DNA from: Bubalus kerabau
Taxonomy: Eukaryota > Chordata > Mammalia > Artiodactyla > Bovidae
Reading direction: 5' to 3'
DNA length: 64,000 nucleotides
Assembly: GCF_029407905.1 (NCBI RefSeq)
Contig: NC_073645.1
Span: 49,353,501 to 49,417,500, forward strand
The notes below the pieces were generated by a model. That model did no database searches. It was given only the letters and a program-made list of their open reading frames with translations, and was not told the DNA's origin. The position numbers and the translations under genes are program-made. Below are positions 34,125 to 44,793 of this stretch, piece after piece; position 1 is the first letter of the stretch, and every line of letters begins with the position of its first letter.

Positions 34125-34330
34125 CTGTGGAAAGGAACTGAGGCCCCCACCAACAGCCAATACCACGCTGGTGGTCCTGTGACCGTGCCATCCTGGAGGC
34201 AGACCCTGCAGTCCAGCCCAGCCTTGTTATGGCCACGGCCCTGGCTAACACTCGGATGAGTCACACCAGAGACCCCCAGGCCAGAACCATTCACTGGCCC
34301 ACTCCAGAATTCCATGGAAAGATAATAAGC
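34125..34330 (+). mobile_element. MLT1-type LTR fragment (ERVL-MaLR)
   Basis: Matches the MLT1 3' half in order: 'ctgaggcccccaccaacagcc', 'ccagcccagccttg', 'gccctggctaacac', 'gagacccccaggccagaacc', 'gataataagcc'. No internal retroviral sequence is present. Confidence 0.65.
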
Positions 34331-34590
34331 CCCAGAATTTTGAGGGGATATTTTAAACATGGTACAAGGCAACTTATGTCAGGCAGGGAAAAATGCAAGC
34401 CACCTACAGGAGGAAAAGCAAAGCAGGGTCTTTCTCATTGGCCTGGGGCCAAGTCCTTTTTTCTGACACATATTGCCTTTTTTTTAAAAAAAAAAATGTA
34501 GTTAAATGGTTAATTTAATCTGAGGCATGATTTTTTTTTAATTATGGTAAAATAATACACAACAAAAACTTACCCTCTTAGACTTTGTTA

Positions 34591-34760
34591 AGTATTGCTG
34601 GGTGCACTCATGGTCTTCAACCATTCAAAACCCCAGGCCTGTCCATTGAAAAATGGGAGCGTGCCTCCTGTTTTGCAAAGTTACTGTTGGCATGAAGTTG
34701 AATGGTGAACAGTAGATACGGGTACGGAGTAAGCGCTCAATAAATGACAGTCATTGTTAA
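34591..34760 (+). repeat. Local duplication, copy B (MIR-like)
   Basis: Partner of 33905-34050, same orientation, about 690 bp away. It carries about 24 extra bases (34676-34699) bounded by short ttg repeats, absent from copy A and probably deleted there. Confidence 0.7.
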
Positions 34761-34940
34761 CTGAGTTCACAGAGCACACCAGATGGGGACAGCTGGATTT
34801 ATCTCCTCTCAGCCCGATTCACTGTGGCCCCTTTGTCCGTATTCAATGTTTAAACCAAAGTCCGAGTCCTCTCTTTGGATCGCCCTCTCCTGCACGTTTA
34901 ATCACCCAGCCTGCAGAAGATGAAGGGTGAGCCAGAGTTC

Positions 34941-35141
34941 CCACGCCTGGCCCTGGGGCTCTCTGCTGGTCCACGGTCAGTGCCCAGCGCACTCCCACGG
35001 TGCCAGGGTGTTTCTGCCATCGTTCCGTGCCACGTGGGTGACGCGCAGAGCGACGGCCAGCCCAGGGCAGTGCAGCCAAGACGAGAGGGCCACAACGTCT
35101 CCTGCCCGACCTTTTCCTCCCCCCCGTCCAGCCGCCACCGG
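34941..35141. promoter_or_regulatory. Short CpG-rich patch
   Basis: By direct count there are 17 CpG dinucleotides in about 200 bp, including gacgcgcagagcgacggcc, in a window otherwise poor in CpG. Open frames cross it on both strands but resemble no family. It could be a small orphan CpG island or a young GC-rich segment; no initiation or splice signals were identified. Confidence 0.3.
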
Positions 35142-36576
35142 ATCCTTCACTGCTATTTCCCCCCAAAAACCAGCCACCCCCCATCTGAGTCCCCAGGGGT
35201 CCTCGTGGCCTTATTCTCCTTCTCCAAAGAGATGCAGTTTCCTTTTCCCTATTTAGCACCTTCAAGTTTGGACTGGGAAGGGAGCCAGCCACCTACGCTA
35301 GCTCTCCATCTCTTCCTGATGGTAAACAGTCAAAAATATTATTTCTGTGCATCTCTCTAAACTTTTCTTCTCAAGGCAAGTTATTAATTCAACTAAGGCC
35401 TCGGCATTGATTACAGTGACTACATTCATTAAGCTTCAATCCGTACAAAGTTCCTCCATGCTTGTTGAAAGTCAAACCCTGCTTCTATTTACTAAGTAAT
35501 GTGCCGGAAATCTTCACCATTTATTCACTCAATCAATACATGCTTATTGAGCACTTACTGTCAGCGAGCAGTGTTCTGACTGCCGGGGATACACTAGTGA
35601 ACCCCAAAATTAAAGTCCCCTGTCCTGTGGAACTTAAATATAACCATAAATAATAAGCCAATCTCAGCATGTTATAAGGTGCCAGGTGCTGTTTTTTAAG
35701 TAGAAGAGAAGGATCAGGAGTGACGGGAGCTGCGGGTTGTAATTTTAAATGGACAGTCAGCGTTGTTTAAAATGAGAAGGTGATGCTTGATCTCTTAGAC
35801 AAGAAGGAGCAGCAAGAATTGAAGGAAACGGGAATCCCAATGTAGGATCAACTAAGAGCTTTGAGAGTTACAAAGAAAACAAAGCAATAAGCAGGAAATG
35901 AAGTGAGCAGCCATCGGCGCTAACGATGTGATGGGGGACCATTCAGGTGCCATGTTACTCTTCTCTTGTTTGTAAGGCCAGATCTTCTGGTTGAAAATTG
36001 TAGAATGAGAATCTGTCAGGGGGAACTGAAAGTCAAGATGGGAATAGAGATTATTTTTTAGAAGAGAACACTAAAGTACTCTTAAAAAGTGCCAAATCGC
36101 CTACCCAGACAATTTGCCTACTAGTATGTTGGGTGGAGAGCCATTACTGAGCAATTATACTTCTTACTTCTTGCCTCTGGGGCTTCTTCTCCATCCTTTC
36201 CCATAGCTGAGAACCTGCCAGGTACGCTCACCTGTGCACCCTGAAAGTGTTGACAATTAGCAGTCAAGGAGGACAGAATGAGTCTTTGGTTTGATCCATC
36301 TTCTCAGGTGGATGGTCATGAAACAGCTTTCATAGGGCTCCTCAGAAAGTCCCAGCAGCATGGAACACTGGCCATCCACAGTGGCCAACCCAGCGAAGCA
36401 TCTTTATTCCCTCTCTCTCCCTTCTTACTCCTGCCTCACGGGATCACTTCCCTCAAAAAGCTGCCCGGAGCCACTGAGGCTTACAGAGGCGCACCTGTTG
36501 GCCCAGGATGTGCATAGCTAGTAGGAGGAGAGTGAAGTCTTGGCTAAGGTCATAGTCCATCCACTTTCCTGCTATT
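35142..36576. other. Unassigned sequence with an old repeat
   Basis: No gene recognised. About 35525-35830 ('ttattgagcacttactgtcagcgagcagtgttctg ... gaacttaaatataac') is an old interspersed mammalian repeat of unresolved family. Confidence 0.35.
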
Positions 36577-36700
36577 CAGTGTTTCTCAAGGGGTGACTTG
36601 TCAGTGACTCTTGCAACAAAAGCTTCAGGAGTCTGATCTAAAATGCATATTCCTGGGCTGCCTTCCAGGCAGGCTAAATTTTAATGAGGAGAAATAAGAG
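36577..36700 (+). repeat. MER5-like DNA transposon fossil (hAT-Charlie)
   Basis: 'cagtgtttctcaaggggtgac' start, then 'aaatgcatattcctgggctgcc', following the MER5A pattern 'cagtggttctcaa...aaatgcagattcctgggcccc'. Confidence 0.5.
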
Positions 36701-39700
36701 GCAAAGGGGACCTGATGAGACTTGTCTTGTCAGTCTCTCCTCACCCCGAATCCAGGACTTCCGCTCACACACTGAAGTTCTTGGACCACAATACCCCACC
36801 GTGTTGCCTTGGCTCAGCCACCCTCAGGTGGGGCACACAGGTCCCTGGGCTTTCCCAAGGACACGCAACAATCATGGTTTGAAAGGATTCCCCATCTATA
36901 TTTCTTTTTTCTTAAAAATGGCCTAGAGAATGCAAGTTCTCCTTTCTTTTCTTTCCTATCACAATCACCTTCTCCCTTCAGCAGAAAGAAAAAAAAGACT
37001 ATATCTTACTTGGTATATTGCTCTGGGGTATGAAGCCCAGGACTGCACAAAGGGTAATTGGAAATATCCAGGGCACTTTGAGAACAGGAATCACTCTAAT
37101 GATTAGGTACCAACCCCCTTTTCAGTTCAGGTATTTCCCAAATCTTTGCTTTCAGCAAAACTAGAGGAGAAATTAATAGAAGCTGGCAGTTGACATAATT
37201 AATTTCCTGAAATTTTAGGTCAGTAAGATTTTTGACATATAACTCAGAAGCATTTCAGGGAATTTCTATCATGAAGCATTTACCTGTTCATTGACGTCGA
37301 CAAGTCCCCTCAGCATTTACATCTATTTTAAAATAGAGGCAGACTCTGCCACCTCTCCAACAATGTCATATATAGCCATATTCATTATGCATTTTAAGTC
37401 AACTATAAAAATCTCCATTTTACCAAATGATGTATTTTCAAAAACATTTCATATGCTTAATAATTACTTATAAAATTTGCACTATGTTGATCAATTTTAT
37501 GTTAATATTAATAGTACTTTTAATAATAGCTACAGCAGGAATAAATTTTTTAACATCAGCTTATGATCACAATAATTTTTTAAAAATTTAAATTTAAGTA
37601 TTTGTCATATTTATTTTTTATAAAGAAGTATCAAAGACTGATCGAGAGAAGATATTAAATCATAAAATATACTAGACTCAGAAAATTCTGCTCCAGAAGT
37701 GTCATGAAAATGCACGTTCAAACAGAAAAAAAATACATTTATACATATGTGTGTATACATTATAAATAATTTCTAGCTGTTAAATAATAGCTTGTGTATT
37801 TCTCAAATGGGTGATAATGGATATTGAATCACTATGATATCAGATTCCATGAAAAAGAATGACAGGCTATTTTATTCTTAAATGTAAATCCTAACAATAT
37901 TCTGGGAATGATGCCTGTTTGCATACTTCACACATATGATGAAAGCAGTTGGATATAAATATTAAGATATTTTAGGGAATGGGTTGTTTCTCAAAGTTCT
38001 TCTCTTCGGGTGAACGAACCAAATTAACTGGTGATTCACTGCCCTCGCATATCAGGCGTTTTAAGCCGGTAGAACTCAAATTGCTAGGATAACTATGAGT
38101 ACATAGGGATGGAGTATGGGAAATAGAAGTGGGAGATGTGAAATGTACCCATGAGACCTGAAGGCTAGTCTTTCAGTCTTGAGAAGATGGATTTACCCTG
38201 GAGTCCAGGTCTCTAAATTCAGCTGGATGATGAATTCAGGAAAGATGAAAAATGATTTCAGAAAAATGAAAGTTTGAAGTTCCTAACTTAGAGAGCAGTG
38301 ATATAAATTGAGTTATAGCAAATATAAAATTTTAAAGTTAGAAATATTCCAACAGAATTTAGAATAGTACTTAAAGGAGGATGACGGAAAGTCATATCTA
38401 GACCTTATATTTAAGAAGAGAATTAAAATAACAAAGTAGCATATTTATCTAAATTAATCACACACATACAACACTTTATCATGTTGTAGAAAAAGTCATC
38501 ATAAAATGTCTAAATTCTTCAACCTGCTGAAACACAAAGGTATATTTCTATCTACTTACTTTCTTCTAACCATTTTCAGTATATCACATACATCAGAATG
38601 CCAAGGTTCAACACCCAGGAAATGAATTTTCTTGATTAGAAGAATTTCAGCCAGAATTTCAAACTTTTAGAGATTCAGTTTTAGCCTGACTAAATACTTA
38701 GAATGCTGGCAAAGCTATTTTACGACCTATGTATAAATTGAAAGTTATCCTATTCCAGAAAAGTAAACTTAATGCATTTCAAGTATATTTATCTTTTGTG
38801 TGACGAGTATGCTGCCTACAGAAGCAAGATGCACTTCTTCCTGAATTAGCCTCACTTTTAGACTAGGGGAAAACAGGATTTGTATACTTACAGACTTAGA
38901 TCAAAATATTGTTTAAAAACACCCTGGGGAGACTCAATTACAGTAGCAATTATAGTTGCCATTATAACATAGCAAGCGATAGTATGACCTACCATGTTTG
39001 GCTGTGAATTTTCAGATACCAAATTGCTATCCCTCCAAAATGCACAAAGCAGATTCCAATAAATCAAGAGCTATGTTGTGTGTCAAATGTCTGAGATATA
39101 TTCCTATGGGTAAGCTATGAATCTGAAAACTGGGTCTTAATTTCCAATACAAAAGGAATTCATCTCCCTGAATACTTTCCCTCAAATACTGACTTTACAG
39201 CCCAAATTACAGTGCAAACCAATATAAAAATGCAATGAGTAATTTTCTTTCTTGTGCTGAGAATCCTTAGTAATATGTCTTTGCATGTGTGTCTGTGTTT
39301 TCCACGCTGGGTTTCAGTCCACAGGACCAGATATTTAAGCACTGACCTTTCTTAAAGAAGTCTGACTAGAAATTTGGAAAACTCATCAGGTTTTTATTAC
39401 TGACCCCTCCTTTGCAGGAATGAAATCTGACTCTTCCTTGGGTAAAAATAATGTGTCTATTACATATGACAAAAACAAAACAAAACAATATGACTCTGTG
39501 CGTGCACTGTTTGACATGGAAAAATTATGTTTCGCCCTTGTCTTAAAGATGGATTTTTCCATAGTGGGAAAAGAAAAAAAAATGATTTAGATGGATGTGT
39601 CAGAAAGTGTGGGCATTAGGTTCATATTGATCTTATCAAGACTTATGAGCAGAGGTGAAATTTGGCCCAGAAAATAGTTTGAAAGGAAATTCACCCAATG

Positions 39701-40088
39701 ACTTGAGACGCTGAAGGCTTCATCAGAAATTGCTGTCCCTCTATCAGCTGAAAAATGGTTAGGCACACATGGTTCTAGAGGCCCGGTGTATCAGGGACTT
39801 TTCTTTCTTTGATGGAGTATCCAAGTCATCAGAAAATAGGACAGTCTAACCTGCCATTCTGAGTGCATGTGAGGATCAAATGGCTCATCTGTAATTGACT
39901 GATCAATAACTGTCCTCACTCTTTCACTCCCTGTGTCCTCTGCATCCATCCTCCAAACTTCTCTGTGAAGTAAAAAACAATTCAAGAGCTAAGTCAATGA
40001 AGACGCCTTGGTTGTTGAGTACAGCTTTAGTGCCAGCTTCCAAAATGCACTCTAACTAGAGAATGCTGGCTCAATTTGCAAACAGCTG
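36701..40088. other. Repeat-poor AT-rich stretch
   Basis: About 3.4 kb in which I recognise no SINE, BovB, young L1 or gene, the longest such stretch here. Short open frames are chance-length. A worn old LINE cannot be excluded. Confidence 0.45.
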
Positions 40089-40211
40089 AAGTGAAGTGAA
40101 GTCGCTCAGTCGTGTCCGACTCTTTGTGACCCCATGGACTGTAGCCCATCAGGCTCCTCCATCCACGGGATTTTCCAGGCAAGAATCCTGGAGTGGGTTG
40201 TCATTTCCCTT
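40089..40211 (-). mobile_element. Bov-A monomer SINE fragment
   Basis: Antisense single Bov-A unit (gaagtcgctcagtcgtgtcc ... gggttgtcatttcc) with gaagt repeats at its tail side. No TSD defined. Confidence 0.9.
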
Positions 40212-40370
40212 AAGCAGAAGAATATAGCTGAGAAACCACCGAAGGAGGAGACAGAGACTTCTGCCCCAAGCCCAGTTACGCTGGTGTAGCCCACTGATTT
40301 TTGCAGCTTGCTGTGGCTGTGGGTCCCCCGTGTATCAAACATGGGTTGTCAGTACCTATCCTTTCATCTG

Positions 40371-40385
40371 TTAGGGTTAGGGTTA
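40371..40385 (+). repeat. Very short TTAGGG repeat
   Basis: Two and a half TTAGGG units (ttagggttagggtta) followed by a degenerate 'agttttaggggg'. Too short to be more than an interstitial telomere-like trace. Confidence 0.6.
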
Positions 40386-41636
40386 AGTTTTAGGGGGGCT
40401 CACAAATACACTTTAGAAAACATAAAGCATCACAGAAGATTTTTGCAATTAATCATTTCCTTTTCATCCCCCCCTTTTCTAATACTCTGAAAAGTATGTA
40501 GAAATTTCAGAAAAAGGTGCCATTTAAAATAAGCTGAGTTGATCCTGTAATCAACACTTGATTATTCATGCTGAGAGAATAAATGTTATGCACAGATAGG
40601 GATGCTCAGCCAATAAGTTTAATCTTTTTCCTCAGGTGACATTAAATTAATTTGGATCATGCCTCTCACGAGGAATCACGAAGATCCATAAGGAAGATTC
40701 ATTTAATCAAGATTTCTCCATGGCTGTGAAAGAAACACCTCTGAAATCTTCAGGCTGCCAGATGTTGTTCGAAATCACTTTAACCTGAATTCCTGCCAAG
40801 CTCAAAGATGCATACAGGAAATATCCCTCCAACTTCTATTCATCTATCTTTCTCCAAGTTCAAATTCTCCTAATTCACACATTTTAGGATAAAACTGGAA
40901 AACAGTCTGTTATAGTCTAGGAAGGTATGTCTGTTATCTCTTGTATTTCAGTGGTGCTGTTCCTTGTTACCAGTGTTAGTAATTATACTCATGAGGTGCC
41001 TGGTTGTCTGTGAACATCTGAGTATATTTAAATGTGTGTGTGTTTAATAGTAATGTTACCTCTGGGAAAAAGTCAAGGAAGATTAATAGGGTATAACATT
41101 TTTAATAACAACAGGATATTAGAAGAAAATAGGAGAATAATTACTTGAGTATGTAAGCAATATGGTTCAAACTTATTATTTTGCATTTGTTGAATACATA
41201 ATTTATATCTTAATAAACTTCAGCATTTTCTCCAAAGTACATCCCAGTTGTCTTTATTATCTGTGTAACAGAAAGACTCATTATGGAACACAATTATACT
41301 GTATAAACAAACTTCTAATCACTGTTAAGAAATTATTTATGAACATGTAACACTGAAAAGTTTTCAACAAGGTTAAATCCTGTGGATTGTACAGTTTAAT
41401 CCTATTTAATTCTCCTTGGTTCCATTACTGATACCTGTCTCTATAAATCATGAGGTTTTCAATAGGATACACAATATTAAATTATATTCCAACTTTATTA
41501 GCAATTAAATTTATATCATATGTTAATGAAGGTTTACTAAACAAATGTATCTTACTCTTAAGTAGTTGTTTTACAGAAAATCAATTTTCAAGAGAAGTAA
41601 TTCCATTTATTCTGTAGGTATCTTTTATTCCCTTCC
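40386..41636. other. Unassigned sequence
   Basis: No gene or repeat that I can support; AT-rich toward the right. Confidence 0.35.
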
Positions 41637-43542
41637 ATAATGGTCTTGAGGCCTTACAAATAGCTGTGAAAAGAAGAGAAGCGAAAAGCAAAGGAGAAAA
41701 GGAAAGATATAAGCATCTGAATGCAGAGTTCCAAAGAATAGCAAGAAGAGATAAGAAAGCCTTCTTCAGCAATCAATGCAAAGAAATAGAGGAAAACAAC
41801 AGAATGGGAAAGACTAGAGATCTCGTCAAGAAAATTAGATATACCAAGGGAACATTTCATGCAAAGATGGGCTCGATAAAGGACAGAAATGGTATGGACC
41901 TAACAGAAGCAGAAGATATCAAGAAGAGGTGGCAAGAATACACAGAAGAACTGTACAAAAAAGATCTTCATGTCCCAGATAATCACGATGATGTGATCAC
42001 TGACCTAGAGCCAGACATCCTGGAATGTGAAGTCAAGTGGGCCTTAGAAAGCATCACTACGAACAAAGCTAGTGGAGGTGATGGAATTCCAGTTGAGCTA
42101 TTTCAAATCCTGAAAGATGATGCTGTGAAAGTGCTGCACTCAATATGCCAGCAAATTTGGAAAACTCGGCAGTGGCCACAGGACTGGAAAAGGTCAGTTT
42201 TCATTCTGATCCCAAAGAAAGACAATGCCAAAGAATGCTCAAACTACCGCACAATTGCACTCATCTCACACACTAGTAAAGTAATGCTCAAAATTCTCCA
42301 AGCCAGGCTTCAGCAATATGTGAACCATGAACTTCCTGATGTTCAAGCTGGTTTTAGAAAAGGCAGAGGAACCAGAGATCAAATTGCCAACATTCGCTAG
42401 ATCATCAAAAAAGCAAGAGAGTTCCAGAAAAACATCTATTTCTGCTTTATTGACTATGCCAAAGCCTTTGACTGTGTGGATCACAATAAACTGTGGGAAA
42501 TTCTGAAAGAGATGGGAATACCAGACCATCTGACCTGCCTCTTGAGAAATCTGTATGCAGGTCAGGAAGCAACAGTTAGAACTGGACATGGAACAACAGA
42601 CTGGTTCCAAATAGGAAAAGGAGTACATCAAGGCTGTATATTGTCACCCTGCTTATTTAACTTCTATGCAGAGTACATCATGAGAAACACTGGACTGGAA
42701 GAAACACAAGCTGGAATCAAGATAGCCAGGAGAAATATAAAAAACCTCAGATGTGCAGATGACACCACCCTTATGGCAGAAAGTGAAGAGGAACTCAAAA
42801 GCCTCTTGATGAAAGTGAAGGTGGAGAGTGAAAAAGTTGGCTTAAAGCTCAACATTCAGAAAACGAAGATCATGGCATCCAGTCCCACCACTTCATGGGA
42901 AATAGATGGGGAAACAGTGGAAACAGTGTCAGACTTTATTTTTCTGGGCTCCAAAATCACTACAGATGGTGACTTCAGCCATGAAATTAAAAGACTCTTA
43001 CTCCTTGGAAGGAAAGTTATGACCAACCTAGACAGCATATTAAAAAGCAGAGACATCACTTTGCCAACAAAGTTTCGTCTAGTCAAGGCTATGGTTTTTC
43101 CTGTGGTCATGTATGGATGTGAGAGTTGGACTGTGAAGAAGGCTGAACGCCAAAGAATTGATGCTTTTGAACTGTGGTGTTGGAGAAGACTCTTGAGAGT
43201 CCCTTGGACTGCAAGGAGATCCAACCAGTCCATTCTGAAGGAGATCAGCCCTGGGATTTCTTTGGAAGGAATGATGCTAAAGCTGAAACTCCAGTCCTTT
43301 GGCCACCTCATGCGAAGAGTTGACTCATTGGAAAAGACTCTGATGCTGGAAGGGATTGGGGGCAGGAGGAGAAGGGGACGACAGAGGATGAGATGGCTGG
43401 ATGGCATCACTGACTCGATGGACGTGAGTTTGAGTGAACTCCAGGAGTTGGTGATGGACAGGGAGGCCTGGCGTGCTGCTATTCATGAGGTCGCAAAGAG
43501 TCAGACATGACTGAGCGACTGAACTGAACTGAACTGAACTGA
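41637..43542 (+). mobile_element. BovB (RTE) LINE, 5'-truncated, best preserved copy
   Basis: About 1.9 kb of the roughly 3.2-kb element: it lacks the endonuclease part but keeps the reverse transcriptase and the 3' end with a (tgaac)n tail at 43517-43542. The 5' boundary is approximate. The low number of lesions suggests a comparatively recent insertion or a recently active source. Confidence 0.93.
41666..43510 (+). pseudogene. BovB reverse transcriptase, single premature stop
   Basis: The BovB protein copies its own RNA by target-primed reverse transcription. From 41666 one frame runs 615 codons to TGA at 43508-43510, broken only by TAG at 42398-42400. No shift occurs: the two open parts (41666-42400 and 42476-43510) are in the same frame, with no other stop between. 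The frame is also open upstream of 41666 (LEALQIAV), so GTG 41666 is not a true start. Motifs: NYRTIALISHTSKV, QAGFRKGRGTRDQ, FIDYAKAFDCVDH, GVHQGCILSPCLFN, catalytic box CADD (42752-42763), C-terminal RRLLRVPWTARRSNQSILKE. The usual residue before ADD is Tyr; here TGT gives Cys. The endonuclease is missing. Confidence 0.94.
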
Positions 43543-43782
43543 AAGAATAAATTAAAACTGAATCAAAGGAATTTCCTGTCAGCCAAAGCAATGGAGACTG
43601 AACACTTAACAAATGATCTCCACACATCTGCCACAAACTTTACCAATCAACAAGAAGAACATATAAAACGACATAAAGCCTATGTTTTCTGCAAAATATA
43701 AAAGCCAGAGAACACTAAATACTGTTTTCCGTCTCTCCAAGCACACTGTGGTTACAACAGGACTTCCTTTATGGATTGTGCT

Positions 43783-43972
43783 TAGATGTTCAGTCATGTC
43801 CGACTCTTTGCGACCCTTTGGATGCTAACCAGACAGGCCCTTCTGTCCACGAGATTTTTCAGGCAAAAATACTTGAATGGGTTTCCATTTTCCTCCTCCA
43901 GGGGATCTTCCCAACCATGGGACTGAACCCACATCTCTTGTCTCTCCTGCATTGCAGCTGGATTCTTTACCC
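43783..43972 (-). mobile_element. Bov-tA SINE, head truncated
   Basis: Antisense body and most of the antisense head (cctgcattgcagctggattctttaccc); the outermost head bases are lost. Diverged. Confidence 0.85.
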
Positions 43973-44462
43973 ATATATGTCAAGATCCAGCAGAACTTCT
44001 TTTCAAACATCTACCACAAAACTTTGCTAGGAGACTAGCAAAGACTCTGAAAAAGCTGCACAGGAAAGAACAAAAGGATCTGAGATACATTACCCTCAGA
44101 AATAGAAATTTCACTGTGAGTGTAAAAATACTGCAAAAGAGTCCTTGTAGACCAGAGCACTCACAGAAATAAATGTAAAGGTGAACCTGGGACCCATATA
44201 GAGAGTTTGCAAAGTTACGTTTCTGAAGGAGAAAGAATAACAAAGAAGAGACTTTGGAGACCGGTAATGAATGGAAAAAGAGGAGGAAATTTAAAGTTCT
44301 GCAAGACAGAATAAAATAAAAATAAAGTTAAAGTGTGCACACCTCTCCAGAAAAAAGTAACCCATTGAAGAAACTGTATTATACATAAGAAGAGCATGCT
44401 CTTGGAATCATCCCAATCCACTGTTTTCATGAATGATAGAAACACAAGAAAACTTCATTTAG
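43973..44462. other. Unassigned sequence
   Basis: No gene or repeat recognised. Confidence 0.35.
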
Positions 44463-44571
44463 AAATCCTCATTTATAAATTTATAAATCTTCATTTATAA
44501 ATCCTCATTTATAAATCTTCATTTATAAATCCTCATTTATAAATCTTCATTTATAAATCCTCATTTATAAA
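44463..44571. repeat. Minisatellite, 14-bp unit in a 28-bp dimer
   Basis: About seven and a half tandem copies of aaatcYtcatttat, with C and T alternating at Y in successive units, giving a 28-bp higher-order period. One unit near the start is shortened. No spacers, so not a CRISPR. Confidence 0.9.
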
Positions 44572-44585
44572 GCCCCTCTAAGAAG

Positions 44586-44793
44586 AAAGTGTTAGTCATT
44601 CAGTTGTGTCCTACCCTTTGCAGCCTCATGGACCATGGCTCGCGAGTCTCCTCTGTCTACGGATATCTCCAGGCAGGAATACTGGAGTGGGTTGCCATTC
44701 CCTTCTCCAGGAGGTCTTCCCGACCCAGGGATCAAACTCAGGTCTCTGGCATTGCAGGTGGATTGTTTACCATCTGAGCCACCAGAGAAGTCA
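44586..44793 (-). mobile_element. Bov-tA SINE
   Basis: Antisense, full length, diverged body (gttagtcattcagttgtgtcc) and head ending 'gagccaccagagaagtc'. It lies 14 bp from the minisatellite. Confidence 0.9.

Noticed and set aside
34843..35360. Open frames of 146-149 codons on both strands
   Set aside because: GC-rich sequence has few stops; the frames overlap each other on opposite strands and have low-complexity Arg/Gly/Pro composition.
42856..43410. 184-codon open frame on the minus strand
   Set aside because: Antisense shadow of the well-preserved BovB coding strand.
44463..44571. CRISPR-like direct repeats
   Set aside because: Units are head-to-tail without unique spacers, in mammalian DNA; it is a minisatellite.
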